Under the pieces are notes generated by a model. The model did not search any database, was not told the DNA's origin, and saw nothing but the letters and a program-made list of their open reading frames with translations. From the NCBI RefSeq assembly GCF_000426285.1, contig NZ_AUFB01000009.1, positions 124,001-188,000 of the forward strand: DNA of 64,000 nucleotides, given 5' to 3'. The position numbers and the translations under genes are program-made. Below, piece after piece: positions 32,643 through 40,267 of the stretch (position 1 is its first letter; each line of letters starts with the position of its first letter). The stretch is from Rhizobium leucaenae USDA 9039 (GTDB taxonomy: Bacteria > Pseudomonadota > Alphaproteobacteria > Rhizobiales > Rhizobiaceae).

Positions 32643-33563
32643 ATGCTGCGACAAGTTGTTGACATGGTAAAGACGTTTATGTCCGCAGAAATGCGTAATT
32701 TCGAGATTTTTGAGGTATCGGAGCCCGTCTCTCAGACAATTCCCTTTGTCTACAGCTCGCCCCATAGCGGCCGCATCTATCCCCCGGATTTCATCGCTCA
32801 GTCCCGCTTGCAAGGCATCGCCATCCGCCGCTCGGAAGATCATTACGTCGATGAGCTGTTTTCGGCGGCAAGCGCTCTCGGCGCGCCGCTGCTGCTCGCT
32901 AATTTCCCCCGCGCCTATATCGACGTCAACCGTGAGCCCTATGAACTCGACCCGCGTATGTTCGACGGTGTGCTGCCGCCCTATGCCAATATCAATTCGC
33001 TGCGAGTCGCCGGCGGTTTAGGCACCATTCCGCGCATCGTTGCCGAAAACATGGAAATCTATGCTCGCCGGGTACCGGTCGAGGATGCGCTGCAGCGCAT
33101 CGAAACGATCTACAAGCCCTATCATGCGACGCTGCGGCGGCTGATCGCTCGCACCCATGTCAAATTCGGCTTTGGCGTGCTCGTCGACTGCCATTCCATG
33201 CCGGGTAACATCCGCATCGCCGGCAGCAACACGCGCCCCGATTTTATCCTTGGCGACCGCTACGGAACCAGCGCCTCGGCGGACCTGTCGCGTGCCGCCA
33301 TGCAGATCCTCGACGAACTCGGCTTTAACGCCGTGCGCAACAAGCCCTATGCGGGCGGCTTCATTACCGAGCATTACGGCCGGCCGTCCCGTGGACTTCA
33401 CGCCCTGCAGATCGAGGTCAACCGTTCGCTCTATGTCGACGAAACGACGCTGGAGAGACGCTCGGATTTCGGTGCGGTCGCCGCAGCCATCACCCTGTTC
33501 ATGAAGCGCATGGCCGAGCATGTGGAATCCTACGCAGGCGATCCGGCGCTGGCGGCGGAGTAG
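32643..33563 (+). CDS. N-formylglutamate amidohydrolase family protein
   Basis: This encodes 306 residues of the N-formylglutamate amidohydrolase family, zinc enzymes that release formate from N-formyl-glutamate or related compounds. The sequence shows VYSSPHSGRIYP (metal-binding His), RRSEDHYVDELF, DVNREPYELDP and LVDCHSMPGN, all typical. No other hut genes are nearby, so the real substrate is open. In-frame ATGs at 32664 and 32679 would give shorter N-termini, the last being closest to the conserved part. It is divergent from cpdR. Confidence 0.85.
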   Translation: MLRQVVDMVKTFMSAEMRNFEIFEVSEPVSQTIPFVYSSPHSGRIYPPDFIAQSRLQGIAIRRSEDHYVDELFSAASALGAPLLLANFPRAYIDVNREPYELDPRMFDGVLPPYANINSLRVAGGLGTIPRIVAENMEIYARRVPVEDALQRIETIYKPYHATLRRLIARTHVKFGFGVLVDCHSMPGNIRIAGSNTRPDFILGDRYGTSASADLSRAAMQILDELGFNAVRNKPYAGGFITEHYGRPSRGLHALQIEVNRSLYVDETTLERRSDFGAVAAAITLFMKRMAEHVESYAGDPALAAE

Positions 33564-33580
33564 GGCAAAGCCCTTTCGCC

Positions 33581-33604
33581 CCGTCCTGAGCTTGTCGAAC
33601 GGGC
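33581..33604. repeat. Short dispersed-repeat-like palindrome
   Basis: CCCGT and ACGGG flank a core containing CCTGAGCTTGTCGA. Sequences of this kind are scattered in many alphaproteobacterial intergenic regions. Only one copy is in this window. Confidence 0.35.
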
Positions 33605-33770
33605 TGGGAGAAGGTGGGGCGGGGACTTGAGCAGGGCGAAACGTCGACGCCTCGGATGAGGGGCTATCTCGGACCTTTCACGCGAACAAAACCTATCGAA
33701 ATGTTTGGCTGTGGTGATGGTCAGGCATGTTTTCCGCTGTCGCGTCCTAGTGCCCCGCCCTTCACTCTAA

Positions 33771-33796
33771 CCCTCTCCCCGCACGCGGGGCGAGGG
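33771..33796. repeat. REP-like palindrome (type CCCTC-T-CCCCGC)
   Basis: The arms CCCTC-T-CCCCGC and GCGGGG-C-GAGGG face each other across AC, with one T/C mismatch. An almost identical element lies at 54851-54878. Confidence 0.7.
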
Positions 33797-33808
33797 GACT
33801 CCTCCAGC

Positions 33809-33887
33809 AAAAAAAGAACCGCGCTTGTGGCGCGGCTAAGTCTAGGGAGGAAACACCCAAGGAGGGTATTTACAGTCAGAAGACTGT
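33809..33887 (-). ncRNA. Candidate trans-acting small RNA with CUCC motifs
   Basis: On the minus strand this about 80-nt region folds into three hairpins. The first is ACAGTC-TTCT-GACTGT. The second is ACCC-TCCTT-GGGT, with a loop complementary to a Shine-Dalgarno sequence. After an open TTCCTCCC stretch comes a terminator, CCGCGC-CACAA-GCGCGG, with a TTCTTTTTTT tail. A promoter fits upstream (33894-33922). The layout resembles rhizobial alpha-r14 (NfeR-type) or Rhodobacter CUCC-motif RNAs, but the assignment is inference. The 5' end is estimated from the promoter. Confidence 0.75.
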
Positions 33888-33893
33888 AGGGAG

Positions 33894-33922
33894 ATGTTGC
33901 TATTGCATTGCACAAATGTCAA
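33894..33922 (-). promoter_or_regulatory. Sigma-70-type promoter of the candidate small RNA
   Basis: On the minus strand TTGACA (33922-33917) and CAACAT (33899-33894) are 17 bases apart. The -35 box with a preceding C matches the rhizobial CTTGAC consensus; the -10 box is weak. The predicted start falls at about 33887, the first base of hairpin 1. Confidence 0.6.
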
Positions 33923-34069
33923 GCAAATTATTGCTGTGCAAAATATTTAGGCAATTACAGAATGTTTGCCTTATCTCCGGGCAATCCGCCTGCCGCATCG
34001 GCATTTGGTTTGCTTCGCCGAGTTTATGCGCTATGACTGCGCCCGCCCCGTCATTTATCCGGATCGACC

Positions 34070-34843
34070 ATGCTTCCTGATCGCGCCTTCTTCTATCGTC
34101 TGGCCGAGGCGGCCAAGGCCGAGACCCTGCCGCGCTTTCGCGCCGGCGTTGATGTGGTCAACAAGGAGGCTCAGGGATTCGACCCGGTGACCGAGGGAGA
34201 TCGCGCCGCCGAAGTGGCGATTCGTGCCTTGATCGAGACGGAATTTCCGGACCATGGCATCCTCGGCGAAGAGCACGGCAATGTCGGTCTCGACCGCGAG
34301 CATGTCTGGGTGATCGATCCGATCGACGGTACCCGCGCCTTCATTTCCGGCGTGCCGGTCTGGGGAACGCTGATCGGCCTGCAGAAGAATGGCCGCGCCA
34401 TCATGGGCATGATCGATCAGCCGTTTACCGGCGAGCGCTATTTTGCCGACGGCAACGGCTCGACCTATTCAGGTCCGGACGGCGATCGACGGCTGCAGGT
34501 CCGCGACTGTGGCAGCCTGTCGAACGCCATTCTCTTCACGACTTCGCCGCATATTTTCGTCGGCGAGGAGCTAGTGAAATACCGCGAAATCGAGAGCCAG
34601 GTGCGTCTCTTCCGCTACGGCACGGATTGCTATGCCTATGCGCTGCTCGCGGCAGGTCACGTCGATCTCGTCGTCGAAAGTGGACTGAAGCCATATGATG
34701 TCGGCGGCATCATTCCCGTCATCGAACAGGCGGGTGGTATCATCACCACCTGGGACGGCGGCCGGCCGGAAATGGGCGGCACCATCATCGCCGCCGGCAG
34801 CCGCGCGGTCTATGATGAGGCAAGGGCGATCCTGTCGCGCTAG
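34070..34843 (+). CDS. hisN: Histidinol-phosphatase (inositol monophosphatase family)
   Basis: This 257-residue Mg-dependent phosphatase has the IMPase motifs EEHGN (about 66-70), WVIDPIDGTRAFISG (about 82-96) and KPYDVGGIIPVIEQAGG near the end. In rhizobia and actinobacteria proteins with this ending are annotated as HisN, converting histidinol-phosphate to histidinol in histidine synthesis. Inositol-phosphate or fructose-bisphosphate activity cannot be excluded by reading alone. It is flanked upstream by the small-RNA locus and has no partner genes. Confidence 0.85.
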   Translation: MLPDRAFFYRLAEAAKAETLPRFRAGVDVVNKEAQGFDPVTEGDRAAEVAIRALIETEFPDHGILGEEHGNVGLDREHVWVIDPIDGTRAFISGVPVWGTLIGLQKNGRAIMGMIDQPFTGERYFADGNGSTYSGPDGDRRLQVRDCGSLSNAILFTTSPHIFVGEELVKYREIESQVRLFRYGTDCYAYALLAAGHVDLVVESGLKPYDVGGIIPVIEQAGGIITTWDGGRPEMGGTIIAAGSRAVYDEARAILSR

Positions 34844-34899
34844 CTGATTGAGCATCCGAAAGCGCCGGATATTTCCGCTTCACGCGATTCGAGAGCGCT

Positions 34900-35874
34900 C
34901 TAAATTCCGACTCCCACCATATCGGTATTCGCCTCGGCATCGCTGCCGGGGATGAAAGCGTTGATGGCGGCAAGGGCGGCGTTGCGATAGACGTCCCGCT
35001 CCTGCAGGATTTCGTGCTTTGCGCCGTGGACGGGCACGAACTGTGCTGCGCGGAAATAGCGCGACAATCGTTCCTGGTCGGCATAGGGCACGACGCCGTC
35101 GCGGGTCGGCGCGATCAGCACTGTCGGAATGGCGATGGAAAAGAGATGCTCGGGCGTGTTGACGCGCTCGATCGTACGGAATGCCTCCAGCAGCCAGCGC
35201 GCCGTCGGCGGTCCGAGGGTAAGCTGCGGATAAGCCGTTGCGATAGCGACATTGCGCCGATACCGACGTTCGTCCGTGGTCAGCGGGTTTTCCGGAAAGG
35301 GTTTTTCCTTGATTTTCTTGCTGAATTGCATCCGGCCGAGACCAAGCGCGCAGACCGTTCCGGAGAGGAAACGCACCAGGCCGGGCGAGACACCCTGGCC
35401 GGTGAGGCCGACGAACGGCGCCGACAGCACCATGCGCTCGATCCGGCTCGCAAGCCGCGGCGCGGCCGACAGTGCGATCAGCGCGCCGGTCGAGTGGGCC
35501 AGCAGAAAGAACGGCAGGCGCGTATCCGGCAGCACGATCTTGTCGAGGAAGGCGGTCAGGTCGCGTTCGTAGTCGGAAAAGCGTCTGACATGTCCGCGCA
35601 ACGGGTCCTTCAAGAGCCGCTCCGAACCGCCCTGGCCGCGCAGATCGAAGGTCGCGACCCACAGGCCCTTGGCGGTCAAATCGCGGATCGTCTCGAAATA
35701 TTTCTCGATGAACTCATTGCGGCCCTGCAACAGCACCACCGTGCCCTTGGCCACCGGCTGTTCGCAGCGGAAGACGACATAGCGCAGCCTGCGCCCGTCG
35801 AAGCTCTCGAAGAACCCTTCGGTGCGGTTTTCCGGCACCGGATTGTCTGGTGTGGAATAGAGGATCGAATCCAT
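34900..35874 (-). CDS. Alpha/beta hydrolase, lysophospholipase (PldB-like)
   Basis: This 324-residue protein has the PldB-like order: VVLLQGRNEFIEKYFET (oxyanion part), DLRGQGGSER, the nucleophile elbow LLAHSTGALIALS with Ser in HST, and a late Asp/His pair in APTRDGVVPY and VHGAKHEILQE. Such enzymes hydrolyse lysophospholipids or monoacylglycerols at the membrane. ATG at 35874 is chosen because it begins the conserved part and GAGGTG lies ten bases before it; the frame is open much further but that part is antisense-like read-through of the channel gene. It is 92 bases after the K+ channel gene. Confidence 0.87.
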   Translation of the reverse strand: MDSILYSTPDNPVPENRTEGFFESFDGRRLRYVVFRCEQPVAKGTVVLLQGRNEFIEKYFETIRDLTAKGLWVATFDLRGQGGSERLLKDPLRGHVRRFSDYERDLTAFLDKIVLPDTRLPFFLLAHSTGALIALSAAPRLASRIERMVLSAPFVGLTGQGVSPGLVRFLSGTVCALGLGRMQFSKKIKEKPFPENPLTTDERRYRRNVAIATAYPQLTLGPPTARWLLEAFRTIERVNTPEHLFSIAIPTVLIAPTRDGVVPYADQERLSRYFRAAQFVPVHGAKHEILQERDVYRNAALAAINAFIPGSDAEANTDMVGVGI

Positions 35875-35966
35875 GACGATGTCGCACCTCGTTAAAGGGA
35901 TGCCTTTCTCAAGGGGATAGCGCAGGCGTGGGGAATTGCAACTGGTTTGTTGAGGCGCCGCTTCTG

Positions 35967-37034
35967 TCAAGCCTTTGGTGTCCCACCGCGTCGTTCGAGC
36001 GCGGTTTTGCGGATGACGTCGGCGATCTCCGGGCTGCTGCTGGACAGCATCTGGAAATCCGCCGAATAAAGCGAGAGGAGTGAGACCTCGGTGACGGCGC
36101 TGACGGTTGCCGAGCGGGGTTCGCCGCTGATCAGGGCCATCTCGCCGAAGAAGCTGCCGGATCCAAGTTCCACCGGCTGTGGTGTCGCGACGGTGACGCG
36201 GCCTTCGACGATGAAGAACATCTGGTCGCCAGTGTCGCCCTTGCGGCAGATGACGGAACCGGCCGGTACGATGCGCGGCCGCAGCGCCCGCACGATCTCG
36301 ATGAGTGCGGCAGAACCAAGCTTCTGGAACAGCGGCACGGCCGCAACCAACTGCCAATTGCGCACGAAGTCCTGGCGGCGCACTTCCTCGTAGAACCCGG
36401 TGGCGAGGATACCGGCCCAGAGGGCAAAGATGCCGATACCGCTCATCATGACGAGCCCAGCGAGAACGCGGCCGGCGAAGCTTTGCGGAATTTCGTCGCC
36501 ATAGCCGGTGGTCGACAAGGTCACCACCGCCCACCACATGGCCAGGGGAATGCTGCCGAACTTGTCGGGCTGGACGTCACGCTCGATGAGATAGGCCGCG
36601 AGCGCGGCACCGAACAGAACGATGCCGAAAATCGAAGTGACGCCGAGCAGGTTGCGCGCCTCTTTGCTCAGGACCCTGCCCAGCAGGCGGAAGAAGGTCG
36701 AACCGCGCAGCGGTTTCAGCAACCAGATCGCACAATAGAGGCTTTGGTCGCGCCCGCCAACGAACAGGAACGCCGCCAGGGGGACCAGAACAGCGAGCAG
36801 ATCAACGGCGATTTCCAGTACTCTGTCGCGAACGGCCTTTGTGCGATGCACGATCAGCGTCTCGATCAGTTGCAGGACGTAGGCAGCCCAGATGCCGGCA
36901 AGCAGGACTTTGAGAATGAGCCTGCTCTGTCCGGCCATGTCCGGTGTCGTGAGTGCAGCCACGGTCACGAGGCCGATAGCGACGAGCAGCGCGTTCAGCG
37001 GCTCAGAAATCTTCGAGAAAGGGAGCGTCGACAT
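35967..37034 (-). CDS. Cyclic-nucleotide-gated potassium channel, MlotiK1 type
   Basis: This inner-membrane channel has six membrane segments and a cytosolic cyclic-nucleotide-binding domain. Its 355 residues equal the length of MlotiK1 of Mesorhizobium loti. The selectivity filter TTGYGD is at 175-180. The phosphate-binding cassette FGEMALISGEPRSATV carries Arg307, and Arg348 lies in the last helix; both match the cAMP-contacting arginines known from MlotiK1. It should pass K+ when cAMP binds. The gene lies directly upstream of the lysophospholipase gene on the same strand and may be cotranscribed with it. Confidence 0.93.
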   Translation of the reverse strand: MSTLPFSKISEPLNALLVAIGLVTVAALTTPDMAGQSRLILKVLLAGIWAAYVLQLIETLIVHRTKAVRDRVLEIAVDLLAVLVPLAAFLFVGGRDQSLYCAIWLLKPLRGSTFFRLLGRVLSKEARNLLGVTSIFGIVLFGAALAAYLIERDVQPDKFGSIPLAMWWAVVTLSTTGYGDEIPQSFAGRVLAGLVMMSGIGIFALWAGILATGFYEEVRRQDFVRNWQLVAAVPLFQKLGSAALIEIVRALRPRIVPAGSVICRKGDTGDQMFFIVEGRVTVATPQPVELGSGSFFGEMALISGEPRSATVSAVTEVSLLSLYSADFQMLSSSSPEIADVIRKTALERRGGTPKA

Positions 37035-37176
37035 TCAATACCCCAGGTCGGCTGCCACCCTCCTAGAATAGGATGGCCTCGATCCAAACGTAAAGGGCTG
37101 GCAGGACATGCACAGCAACCAAGCCTTGACCAATTTATGGCTGCCTTGTGTCATCCGGCGTCCGCGTCTCGGACCG

Positions 37177-37656
37177 TCATCGCTGCCCGACATCCAGCGG
37201 AAAACCCTTGAAGGGCTTGATTTCCTTCAGCACGAAAGTGGTCTGCATTTCCTTGATGCGCGGCAGGCGGCGCACCACGGCCATAGCGAAATCCGCATAG
37301 CTGTCGAGGTCTTCGGCAACGACCTGCAGTAGGAAATCCGCGTCTCCGGCGATGCTGTAGCACGCCACGACTTCGCTCAACTTCAAAACGTCGCGCGAGA
37401 ATTCCTCGGCCTCGGCTTCGCTGTGGCTGTCGATCTTCACCCTGATGAAGGCGAGGACGCCAAGGCCGATCTGACGCCTGTCAAGGGTGGCGGCATAGCC
37501 TTGAATCACGCCTGTTTCCTCCAGTTGGCGCACGCGCCGCCAACATGGCGATGTCGAGAGCCCGACTTCGGAGGAAAGCGCCTGGTTCGTCAGCCTCCCG
37601 TCTTTCTGGAGCGCTCCGAGGATTCGTAAATCAATGGGTTCAAGAGCATTGGGCAT
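37177..37656 (-). CDS. Lrp/AsnC family transcriptional regulator
   Basis: This 159-residue regulator has an N-terminal winged helix (LEPIDLRILGALQKDGRL, with GLSTSPCWRRVRQLEETGVI as recognition part) and a C-terminal RAM domain that senses amino acids and forms multimers. ATG at 37656 gives the family N-terminus; the frame is open 36 codons further. It is divergent from the DUF2000 gene. The shared 130-base region holds GGTA-GAGT-TTACC (37683-37695) and two GATATC boxes (37738-37752), which are possible operator sites. The likely target is the neighbouring gene; the effector is unknown. Confidence 0.9.
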   Translation of the reverse strand: MPNALEPIDLRILGALQKDGRLTNQALSSEVGLSTSPCWRRVRQLEETGVIQGYAATLDRRQIGLGVLAFIRVKIDSHSEAEAEEFSRDVLKLSEVVACYSIAGDADFLLQVVAEDLDSYADFAMAVVRRLPRIKEMQTTFVLKEIKPFKGFPLDVGQR

Positions 37657-37787
37657 GTTCAACCTTGGATTCGGAAAAATCTGGTAGAGTTTACCACAGT
37701 GGCGGCATAAGCGGCAATAAAAGGCAAGATTGACCCGGATATCGGAGATATCTTCTGAGCGCATAGTTTCAACAGCAGCAGGTCTCC

Positions 37788-38204
37788 ATGCTTCCAGATA
37801 TCCGCCTCGCCATCGTCATCAATCCGGATCTGCCGCTCGGGCTGATCGCCAATACCGCCGGCGCCATCGCGATTGGGCTGGGGGCGCGATTTCCTGCGCT
37901 TGCCGCGCGGCAACTGAGCGATAGGGAGGGGCGGGCTATCGACATCAGTTCGAACATGCCGGTTCCGATGCTGCAGGCGGATGCCGATACCATCCGCTCG
38001 CTGCTGCTGAATGCATTGCCTCCGCAGGGCGAAAGGGCGGTCGTCGCCTTTCCCGCCTTTGCACGCTCGCTACATGATTACAGGGAGTATGAAGCAATGT
38101 TTCCCGACCGCGATCTCAAAATGGAAGCGATCGACGGTCTGGGCATAGCGGGTCCATCGAAATGGGTGAAATCGCTGACAGGCTCGCTGAAGCTGTTGCG
38201 CTGA
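37788..38204 (+). CDS. DUF2000 family protein
   Basis: The 138-residue protein starts MLPDIRLAIVINPDLPLGLI and contains NTAGAIAIGLGARFPAL, the pattern of DUF2000, a small alpha/beta family related in fold to peptidyl-tRNA hydrolase 2. Function is unknown. In several bacteria such genes are next to Lrp- or AraC-type regulators, as here, where the divergent Lrp gene probably controls it. Confidence 0.8.
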   Translation: MLPDIRLAIVINPDLPLGLIANTAGAIAIGLGARFPALAARQLSDREGRAIDISSNMPVPMLQADADTIRSLLLNALPPQGERAVVAFPAFARSLHDYREYEAMFPDRDLKMEAIDGLGIAGPSKWVKSLTGSLKLLR

Positions 38205-38213
38205 CGCAGGAAA

Positions 38214-38324
38214 GAAAAAAGACCGGCTTGCGGAGATAGAGAGTTCCGCGTCGCCGGCCTAGCAAGGACTGAAGAAGAAGGGACGATACACTTCAGTCAT
38301 CGGACAGTGAATGCATCCGATGAC
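38214..38324 (-). ncRNA. Candidate structured small RNA, minus strand
   Basis: Read on the minus strand: hairpin 1 GTCATCGGA/TCCGATGAC (38324-38296, 9 bp), hairpin 2 GACTGAAG/CTTCAGTC (38298-38267, 8 bp, loop with CGTCCCTTCTT), then a bipartite hairpin (GCCGGC and GCGGA arms, 38260-38222) followed by six T. The first two hairpins share three bases, so they would compete. No protein gene on this strand lies upstream, so the terminator belongs to an RNA of at least 110 nt. Its promoter and 5' end were not identified. It is convergent with the DUF2000 gene. Confidence 0.6.
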
Positions 38325-38422
38325 GTCATTGGTAGTCCCGCCAGCCTGAACGGGCTCCGAACCGGCCGTTCATCTGCGGTTCACGCGGATTTTTTTGAAA
38401 TTCGAGAGATGTCATCAGGGGT

Positions 38423-38451
38423 CTTGAACTCCGAAAAAGCGATCACCATCT
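38423..38451 (+). promoter_or_regulatory. RpoH (heat-shock sigma) type promoter of hsp20
   Basis: CTTGAA and CCATCT are spaced by 17 bases, close to the alphaproteobacterial heat-shock pattern (CTTGAA with a CCATnT-like -10). The start would fall about 100 bases before the hsp20 ATG. Confidence 0.6.
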
Positions 38452-38537
38452 CCATTCTGCGGGTGCCAAACGGGCTCGCGTAACCGTCCCCAGGGCCGCC
38501 CAGAGCGGGGCCGCGGGGGCAAAACCAAATCGCAATC

Positions 38538-38554
38538 GTCGCTCACAGGAGGAC
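38538..38554 (+). promoter_or_regulatory. ROSE-like RNA thermometer hairpin at the hsp20 ribosome-binding site
   Basis: GTCGCT (38538-38543) can pair with AGGAC (38550-38554) with a G-G opposition and one bulged base, covering the AGGAGG site four to five bases before the ATG. A short U(U/C)GCU anti-site is the hallmark of ROSE elements, which hide ribosome-binding sites of rhizobial small heat-shock genes at low temperature. Other GC-rich hairpins lie upstream in the leader. Confidence 0.55.
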
Positions 38555-38557
38555 AAC

Positions 38558-39022
38558 ATGCGTCACGTAGACTTCTCTCCCCTTTACCGTTCCACAGTCG
38601 GTTTCGACCGTCTCTTCACCATGCTCGACAGCCTTGCGCAGCCGGATCAGGCTCAGACCTATCCGCCCTACAACATCGAGCGCACCGGTGAGAACACTTA
38701 TCGCATCACGATGGCCGTCGCCGGTTTCGATGAAAAGGAACTGAGCATCGAGGCTCATGCTCATGTTCTCCAGGTCAAGGGTGAAAAGAGCGAAGAGCCG
38801 GCCGAGGCCAGCGAATATCTCTATCGCGGTATCGCCAAGCGCGCCTTCGAGCGCCGCTTCCAGCTCGCCGATCATGTCGAGGTCCAGGCGGCTTCGCTGA
38901 AGAATGGTTTGCTGCACATCGATCTGTTGCGCAACATTCCCGAAGCCATGAAGCCCCGCCGCATCTCCATTGCCGCCGAGCCGGTCGAGACCCCGAAGGC
39001 AATCGAAGCCCATATCAATTAA
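38558..39022 (+). CDS. Small heat-shock protein Hsp20 (IbpA-like)
   Basis: The 154-residue protein has an alpha-crystallin domain (about 37-130: [22 protein letters not shown] to [12 protein letters not shown]) and the C-terminal RRISI, which corresponds to the I-x-I anchor. The N-terminal [20 protein letters not shown] is typical of class A rhizobial Hsp20. It binds unfolding proteins in the cytosol without ATP. It has its own RpoH-type promoter, a ROSE-like leader and a terminator 50 bases after the stop. Rhizobia have many paralogues, so no hsp letter is given. Confidence 0.93.
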   Translation: MRHVDFSPLYRSTVGFDRLFTMLDSLAQPDQAQTYPPYNIERTGENTYRITMAVAGFDEKELSIEAHAHVLQVKGEKSEEPAEASEYLYRGIAKRAFERRFQLADHVEVQAASLKNGLLHIDLLRNIPEAMKPRRISIAAEPVETPKAIEAHIN

Positions 39023-39070
39023 TGGGCTTCAACAATAGCCAGAAGACCGATCCTCCCAGGTCACAAAAGC

Positions 39071-39101
39071 AAGGCGGCGTTCCGTTGGGGCGCCGCCTTT
39101 T
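39071..39101 (+). terminator. Terminator of hsp20
   Basis: AAGGCGGCG and CGCCGCCTT pair around an 11-nt loop; TT follows within GCCTTTTGC. It is about 50 bases after the stop codon and just before the convergent transporter gene end. Confidence 0.75.
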
Positions 39102-39127
39102 GCATTCCGTAATAGTTGAAACGGCCA

Positions 39128-40162
39128 CTACGCTGCGTTCGAGGCTCCGTTCGTCTTCGGGGTGCCGCTGGTTTCGACTTTGGCCTTGGCTGCTTCCCGC
39201 TTTTTGGCGGCATCTGCATATTTCTGGGCGATGACGGCGCAGGCCATGAGCTGGATCTGATGGAACAGCATCAGCGGCAGGACGATGGCACCGATGCTCT
39301 GACCGGCGAAGATGACGTTGGCCATCGGCACGCCGCTTGCAAGAGACTTTTTCGAGCCGCAAAAGGTGATGGTGATCTCATCGGCCTTGGAAAAGCCGAG
39401 CGCGCGGCTGCCGAACATGGTGATGCAGAGCACCAGCGCCAGAAGCACCATGTTGGCGATGATGACGGTGGCGATATCGACCAACGAGAAGGTATGCCAC
39501 AGGCCTTCGACGACGGCCTCGCTGAAGGCCGAATAGACAACCATCAGGATCGAGCCACGGTCGACCGGCATCAGGATCGTCTTCTTGGAACGTATCCATT
39601 TGCCGATCCAGGGCTGCAGGATCTGACCGGCGATGAAGGGCGCAAGCAGTTGCAGCATGATCTGTTCCAGCACGTCCCAGGAAAACCCACCGCCATGGCC
39701 GCCGACCGAGAAGAGCACGCCGACGAGCAGGGGCGTCAGGAACATGCCGAAGATGTTGGAGGCCGATGCGGCGCAGATCGCGGCCGGCACATTGCCACCG
39801 GCAATCGAGGTGAAGGCAATTGAGGACTGCACCGTCGAGGGCAGCACGCTGAGGAACAGAATGCCGGTGTAAAGCGCCTGCGGCAGGACGGCCGGCACCA
39901 GCACGCCCATGGCAAGCGCCAGTAGCGGGAAAATGCCGAAGGTGGTCAGCAGGATGACCATATGCAGCCGCCAATGCAGCAGGCCGGCGATGACGACATC
40001 GCGCGACAGGCGCGCGCCATGCAGGAAGAACAGCAGGCCGATGGCAAGATTGGTGGCGGTGCCGAAATAATGGGCGCTCGTCCCCTGCACGGGGAAGAAG
40101 GATGCTGCGAGCACGGTGAGCACCAGCAGGATGGTGAAGGTGTCTGGAAGAAAGCGGCGCAT
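39128..40162 (-). CDS. Bile acid:sodium symporter-like transporter (SBF-like, YfeH type)
   Basis: This 344-residue integral membrane protein has about ten membrane segments. It shows TNLAIGLLFFLHGARLSRD (about 37-55), LPSTVQSSIAFTSIAGGN and TFCGSKKSLASGVPMA, all conserved in the SBF-like/CPA family. The C-terminal 30 residues are a charged Ala/Lys tail. The substrate is unknown; it need not be a bile acid. It is transcribed away from a LysR gene, with two LysR-type boxes in between, so control by that regulator is likely. Confidence 0.88.
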   Translation of the reverse strand: MRRFLPDTFTILLVLTVLAASFFPVQGTSAHYFGTATNLAIGLLFFLHGARLSRDVVIAGLLHWRLHMVILLTTFGIFPLLALAMGVLVPAVLPQALYTGILFLSVLPSTVQSSIAFTSIAGGNVPAAICAASASNIFGMFLTPLLVGVLFSVGGHGGGFSWDVLEQIMLQLLAPFIAGQILQPWIGKWIRSKKTILMPVDRGSILMVVYSAFSEAVVEGLWHTFSLVDIATVIIANMVLLALVLCITMFGSRALGFSKADEITITFCGSKKSLASGVPMANVIFAGQSIGAIVLPLMLFHQIQLMACAVIAQKYADAAKKREAAKAKVETSGTPKTNGASNAA

Positions 40163-40214
40163 CGTGCCAACCCCAATTGCAATTCTTGAAGAACTTGTCC
40201 TTGCACATAGACCT

Positions 40215-40260
40215 ATCGTGATCCACGATGCAAGGAATAACAGTTATCGTAATTCAGGAT
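40215..40260. promoter_or_regulatory. Paired LysR-type operator boxes
   Basis: ATCGTG-ATC-CACGAT (40215-40229) is a perfect inverted repeat with the T-N11-A pattern. ATCGTAATTCAGGAT (40246-40260) is a degenerate copy (12 of 15 positions the same) 31 bp further, three helical turns away. They lie in the 105-base region between the divergent transporter and LysR genes, the second one next to the LysR start, as expected for an activator that also represses itself. Confidence 0.7.
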
Positions 40261-40267
40261 GAGCGCC

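Noticed and set aside
35875..36537. N-terminal extension of the lysophospholipase by about 220 residues
   Set aside because: The extra part reads the channel gene in a wrong frame on the same strand; the family N-terminus and a ribosome-binding site fit 35874.
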